Shown here: piece by piece, positions 59,701 through 64,000 of the stretch
Numbering within the stretch: the stretch's first letter is position 1
How the letters are laid out: each line of letters begins with the position of its first letter
NCBI GenBank assembly: GCA_038025085.1
Contig: CM076154.1
Span: forward strand, 24,852,501 to 24,916,500
Direction: 5' to 3'
DNA from: Tetragonia tetragonoides
Taxonomy: Eukaryota > Streptophyta > Magnoliopsida > Caryophyllales > Aizoaceae
DNA length: 64,000 nucleotides
Program-made: the position numbers and the translations under genes
Notes under the pieces: model-generated
Database searches by the model: none
The model's input: only the letters and a program-made list of their open reading frames with translations
Told to the model about the DNA's origin: nothing

Positions 59701-62700
59701 TTCATTTGTGGGAGAAACTACACCAAGGATGTTTACAAGTACAAGTAAGCTTCAACTCAAGCTTTTGAAAGCATTTACGCGTTTTAAAACCTCATACGAC
59801 TAGGGTGAAACAGATTGAGTTCTTTTCTGTTGTATATTAAGAGAAAGCACCCAAATGCTTTGTTTGCATTTATTTGAGAGAGAAACTACACCAAGGATGT
59901 TTACAAGTACAAACAAGCTTCAACTCAAAATTTTGAATGTATTTACGCGTTTTAACAGCTCTTACGACTAGGGTGAAAGAGTTGAGGTCTTTTGTGTTGT
60001 GTATTAAGAGAAAGCACCCAAATGCTTTATTTGAATTCATTTGAGTGTGAAAATACACCAAGGGTGTTTACAAGTACAAACAAGCTTTAACTCCACCTTT
60101 TGAATGCATTTACGCGTTTAACAGCTCTTACATCTAGGGTGAAACAGATTGAGTTCTTTTGTGTTGCATATTAAGAGAAAGCACCCAAATGCTTTACTTG
60201 CATTCATTTGAGTGAGAAACTACACCAAGGATGTTTACAAGTACAAACAAGCTTTAACTTAATCTTTTGAATGCATTTACGCATTTTAACAGCTCTTACA
60301 ACTAGGGTGAAAGAGATTAAGTTCTTTTGTGTTGTAAATTAAGAGAAATCACACAAATGCTTTGTTTGCATTCATTTGAGTGAGAAACTACAGCAAGAAT
60401 GTTTACAAGTACAACCAAGCTTCAATTCAAGCTTTTGAAAGCATTTACGCGTTTTAAAACCTCATACGACTAGGGTGAAAAAGATTGAGGTCTTTTGTGT
60501 TGTATTTTAAGAGAAAGCAACCAAAAGCTTTGTTTGAATTCATTTCAGTGAGAAACTACACCAAGGATGTTTACAAGTACAAAGAAGATTTAACTCCACC
60601 TTTTGAATGCATTTACGCGTTTTAACAGCTCTTACGACTAGGGTGAAAGAGATTGAGTTCTTTTGTGTTGTATATTAAGAGAACGCACCCAAATGTTTTC
60701 TTTGCATTTATTTGAGTGAGAAACTACACCAAAGATGTTTACAAGTACCAACAAGCTTTAACTGAAGCTTTTGAATACATAGAGGCGTTTTAAAACCTCA
60801 TACGACTAGGGTGAAAGAGATTGAGTTCTTTTGTGTTGTATTTTCAGAGAAAGCACCCAAAAGCTTTGTTTGGATTTATTGGAGTGAGAAACTATACCAA
60901 GGATGTTTACAAGTACAAACAAGCTTCAACTCAAGCTATTGAATGTATTTACGTGTTTTAAAAGCTCATATGACTAGGGTGAAAGAGAATGAGGTCTTTT
61001 GTGTTGTATATTCAGAGAAAGCACCCAAATGCTTTGTTTGCATTCATTTGAGTGAGAAACTACACCAAGGATGTTTACAAGTACAAACAAGCTTTAACTC
61101 CACCTTTTGAATGCATTTACGCGTTTTAACAGCTCTTACATCTATGGTGAAAGAGATTGAGTTCTTTTGTGTTGTGTATGAAGAGAAAGCACCCAAATGC
61201 TTTATTTGAATTCATTTGAGTGAGAAACTACACCAAGGATGTTTACAAGTACAATCAAGCTTTAACTCCACCTTTTGAATGCATTTACGCGTTTTAACAG
61301 CTTTTAAATCTAGGGTGAAAGACATTGAGTTTTTTTGTGTTGTATATTAAGAGAAAGCACCCAAATGTTTTGTTTGCATTCATTTGAGGGAGAAACTACA
61401 CCAAGGATGTTTACAAGTAAAAGCAAGCTTCAACTTAAAATTTTGAATGTATTTACGCGTTTTAACAGCTCTTACGACTAGGGTGAAAGAGTTGAGGTCT
61501 TTTGTGTTGTATATTAAGAGAACGCACTCAAATGTTTTCTTTGCATTCATTTGAGTGAGAAACTATACCAAGGATGTTTACAAGTACAAACAAGCTTTAA
61601 CTCCACCTTTTGAATGCATTTACGCGTTTTAACAGCTCTTACATCTAGGGTGAAAGAGATTGAGTTCTTTTGTGTTGTGTATTAAGAGAAAGCACCCAAA
61701 TGCTTTATTTGAATTCATTTGAGTGAGAAACTACACCAAGGATGTTTACAAGTACAATCAAGCTTTAACTCCACCTTTTGAATGCATTTACGCGTTTTAA
61801 CAGCTTTTAAATCTAGGGTGAAAGACATTGAGTTTTTTTGTGTTGTATATTAAGGGAAAGCACCCAAATGTTTTGTTTGCATTCATTTGAGGAAGAAACT
61901 ACACCAAGGATGTTTACAAGTACAAACAAGCTTCAACTCAAGCTTTTGAAAGCATTTACGCGTTTTAAAACCTCATACGACTAGGGTGAAACAGATTGAG
62001 TTCTTTTCTGTTGTATATTAAGAGAAAGCACCCAAATGCTTTGTTTGCATTTATTTGAGAGAGAAACTACACCAAGGATGTTTACAAGTACAAACAAGCT
62101 TCAACTCAAAATTTTGAATGTATTTACGCGTTTTAACAGCTCTTACGACTAGGGTGAAAGAGTTGAGGTCTTTTGTGTTGTATATTAAGAGAAAGCACCC
62201 AAATGCTTTCTTTGCATTAATTTGAGTTAGAAACTACACCAAGGATGTTTACAAGTTCAAACAAGTTTCAACTCAACCTTTTGAACGCATTTACGCGTTT
62301 TAACAGCTCTTACGACTTGGCGAAAAGAGATTGAGATCTTTTGTGTTGTATATTAGGAAAAAGCTCGCAAATACTTTGTTTAAATTCATTTGAGTGTGAA
62401 ACTACACCAAGGATGTTTACAACTACAAACAGGCTTCAACTCAAGCTTTTGAATGCATTTACGCGTTTTAAAAGCTCTTACGAAAAGGGTGAAAGAGATT
62501 GAGTTCGTTTGTGTTGTATATTAAGAGAAAGCACCCAAATTCTTTGTATGCATTCATTTGAGTGTGAAACTACACCAAGGATGTTTACAAGTACAAACAA
62601 GCTTTAACTCCACCTTTTGAATGCATTTACGCGTTTTAACAGCTCTTACATCTAGGGTGAAAGAGATTGAGTTCTTTTGTGTTGTGTATTAAGAGAAAGC

Positions 62701-64000
62701 ACCCAAATGCTTTATTTGAATTCATTTGAGTGAGAAACTACACCAAGGATGTTTACAAGCACAATCAAGCTTTAACTCCACCTTTTGAATGCATTTACGC
62801 GTTTTAACAGCTTTTAAATCTAGGGTGAAAGACATTGAGTTTTTTTGTGTTGTATATTAAGAGAAAGCACCCAAATGTTTTGTTTGCATTCATTTGAGGG
62901 AGAAACTACACCAAGGATGCTTACAAGTACAAGCAAGCTTCAACTCAAGCTTTTGAAAGCATTTACGCGTTTTAAAACCTCATACGACTAGGGTGAAACA
63001 GATTGAGTTCTTTTCTGTTGTATATTAAGAGAAAGCACCCAAATGCTTTGTTTGCATTTATTTGAGAGAGAAACTACAACAAGGATGTTTACAAGTACAA
63101 ACAAGCTTCAACTCAAAATTTTGAATGTATTTACGCGTTTTAACAGCTCTTACGACTAGGGTGAAAGAGTTGAGGTCTTTTGTGTTGTATATTAAGAGAA
63201 AGCACCCAAATGCTTTCTTTGCATTAATTTGAGTTAGAAACTACACCAAGGATGTTTACAAGTTCAAACAAGTTTCAACTCAAGCTTTTGAACGCATTTA
63301 CGCGTTTTAACAGCTCTTACAACTTGGCGAAAAGAGATTGAGATCTTTTGTGTTGTATATTAAGAAAAAGCTCGCAAATACGTTGTTTAAATTCATTTGA
63401 GTGTGAAACTACACCAAGGATATTTACAACTACAAACAGGCTTCAACTCAAGCTTTTGAATGCATTTACGCGTTTTAAAAGCTCTTACGAAAAGGGTGAA
63501 AGAGATTGAGTTCGTTTGTGTTGTATATTAAGAGAAAGCACCCAAATGCTTTGTATGCATTCATTTGAGTGTGAAACTACACCAAGGGTGTTTACAAGTA
63601 CAAACAAGCTTTAACTCCACCTTTTGAATGCATTTACGCGTTTAACAGCTCTTACATCTAGGGTGAAACAGATTGAGTTCTTTTGTGTTGCATATTAAGA
63701 GAAAGCACCCAAATGCTTTACTTGCATTCATTTGAGTGAGAAACTACACCAAGGATGTTTACAAGTACAAACAAGCTTTAACTTAATCTTTTGAATGCAT
63801 TTACGCATTTTAACAGCTCTTACAACTAGGGTGAAAGAGATTAAGTTCTTTTGTGTTGTATATTAAGAGAAATCACACAAATGCTTTGTTTGCATTCATT
63901 TGAGTGAGAAACTACAGCAAGAATGTTTACAAGTACAACCAAGCTTCAATTCAAGCTTTTGAAAGCATTTACGCGTTTTAAAACCTCATACGACTAGGGT

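Larger units (their letters stand above)
52046..64000 (+). repeat. Satellite array, mainly plus orientation, to window end
   Basis: About 70 monomers with three short minus-oriented islands. To about 57340 it parallels 10.9-15 kb. From 57.6 kb it has the subtype order of 18.4-19.4 kb and 22.6-28 kb. At 62331-62390 it contains an uninterrupted relative of the gypsy-like insertion site (GTATATTAGGAAAAAGCTCG). It is cut by the window edge. Confidence 0.92.

Noticed and set aside
1..64000. CTAGGGT landmark as a telomere-like repeat
   Set aside because: It occurs once per monomer and is not in tandem TTTAGGG form; no interstitial telomere array is present.
1..64000. Regular repeats as a CRISPR array
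   Set aside because: There are no unique spacers between short repeats. The repeat is the entire 168-bp unit, and the retroelements are plant-type.
1..64000. CENP-B-like box in the monomer
   Set aside because: I looked for a TTCG....A..CGGG pattern in the consensus landmarks and did not find it. The CpG-bearing ACGCGTTTTAAAA part does not fit.

Overview
This window looks like a piece of flowering-plant nuclear DNA, probably eudicot, taken from inside a large AT-rich satellite array that is a candidate centromeric or pericentromeric region. The evidence is a roughly 168-bp tandem repeat filling about 90% of the window, plant-type LTR retrotransposon remains (a Ty3/gypsy-like element with an initiator-Met-tRNA primer site, solo LTRs, and Ty1/copia integrase debris), and the absence of any intact host gene. 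I see no tRNA, rRNA, CRISPR array, prokaryotic operon or functional protein gene. The species cannot be named from the sequence. In the entries below, 'plus' means that the landmark ACTAGGGTGAAAG reads on the given strand, and 'minus' the reverse.

Layout. From 1 to 19470 the satellite switches strand many times. It carries a copia pseudogene (5491-5787) beside a 2.5-kb palindrome centred at 4221/4222, a second palindrome at 10375-10943, and then a mostly plus-oriented stretch. A non-autonomous gypsy-like LTR element (19471-22612; two 829-bp LTRs, TATAT target duplication, broken gag, no pol) is inserted in the array. Plus-oriented satellite with higher-order repeats continues to about 28595, where another palindrome turns the array to the minus strand. 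At 32090-38989 a 3449-bp segment holding an 872-bp solo LTR is present twice in tandem and is nearly identical. From about 40270 to 57340 the window repeats its own first 15 kb (copia pseudogene and palindrome included) with local gains and losses of monomers. The end (57.6-64 kb) is plus-oriented satellite with a 503-bp three-monomer and a 1678-bp ten-monomer higher-order periodicity, resembling 22.6-28 kb.

How it fits together. There is no gene network here. The story is array dynamics: unequal exchange in whole-monomer steps, fold-back (palindrome) formation, retroelement insertion, LTR-LTR recombination to solo LTRs, and repeated segmental duplication at two clearly different ages. The long open frames are a by-product of a monomer length divisible by three (168 = 3 x 56) and are not annotated as genes.
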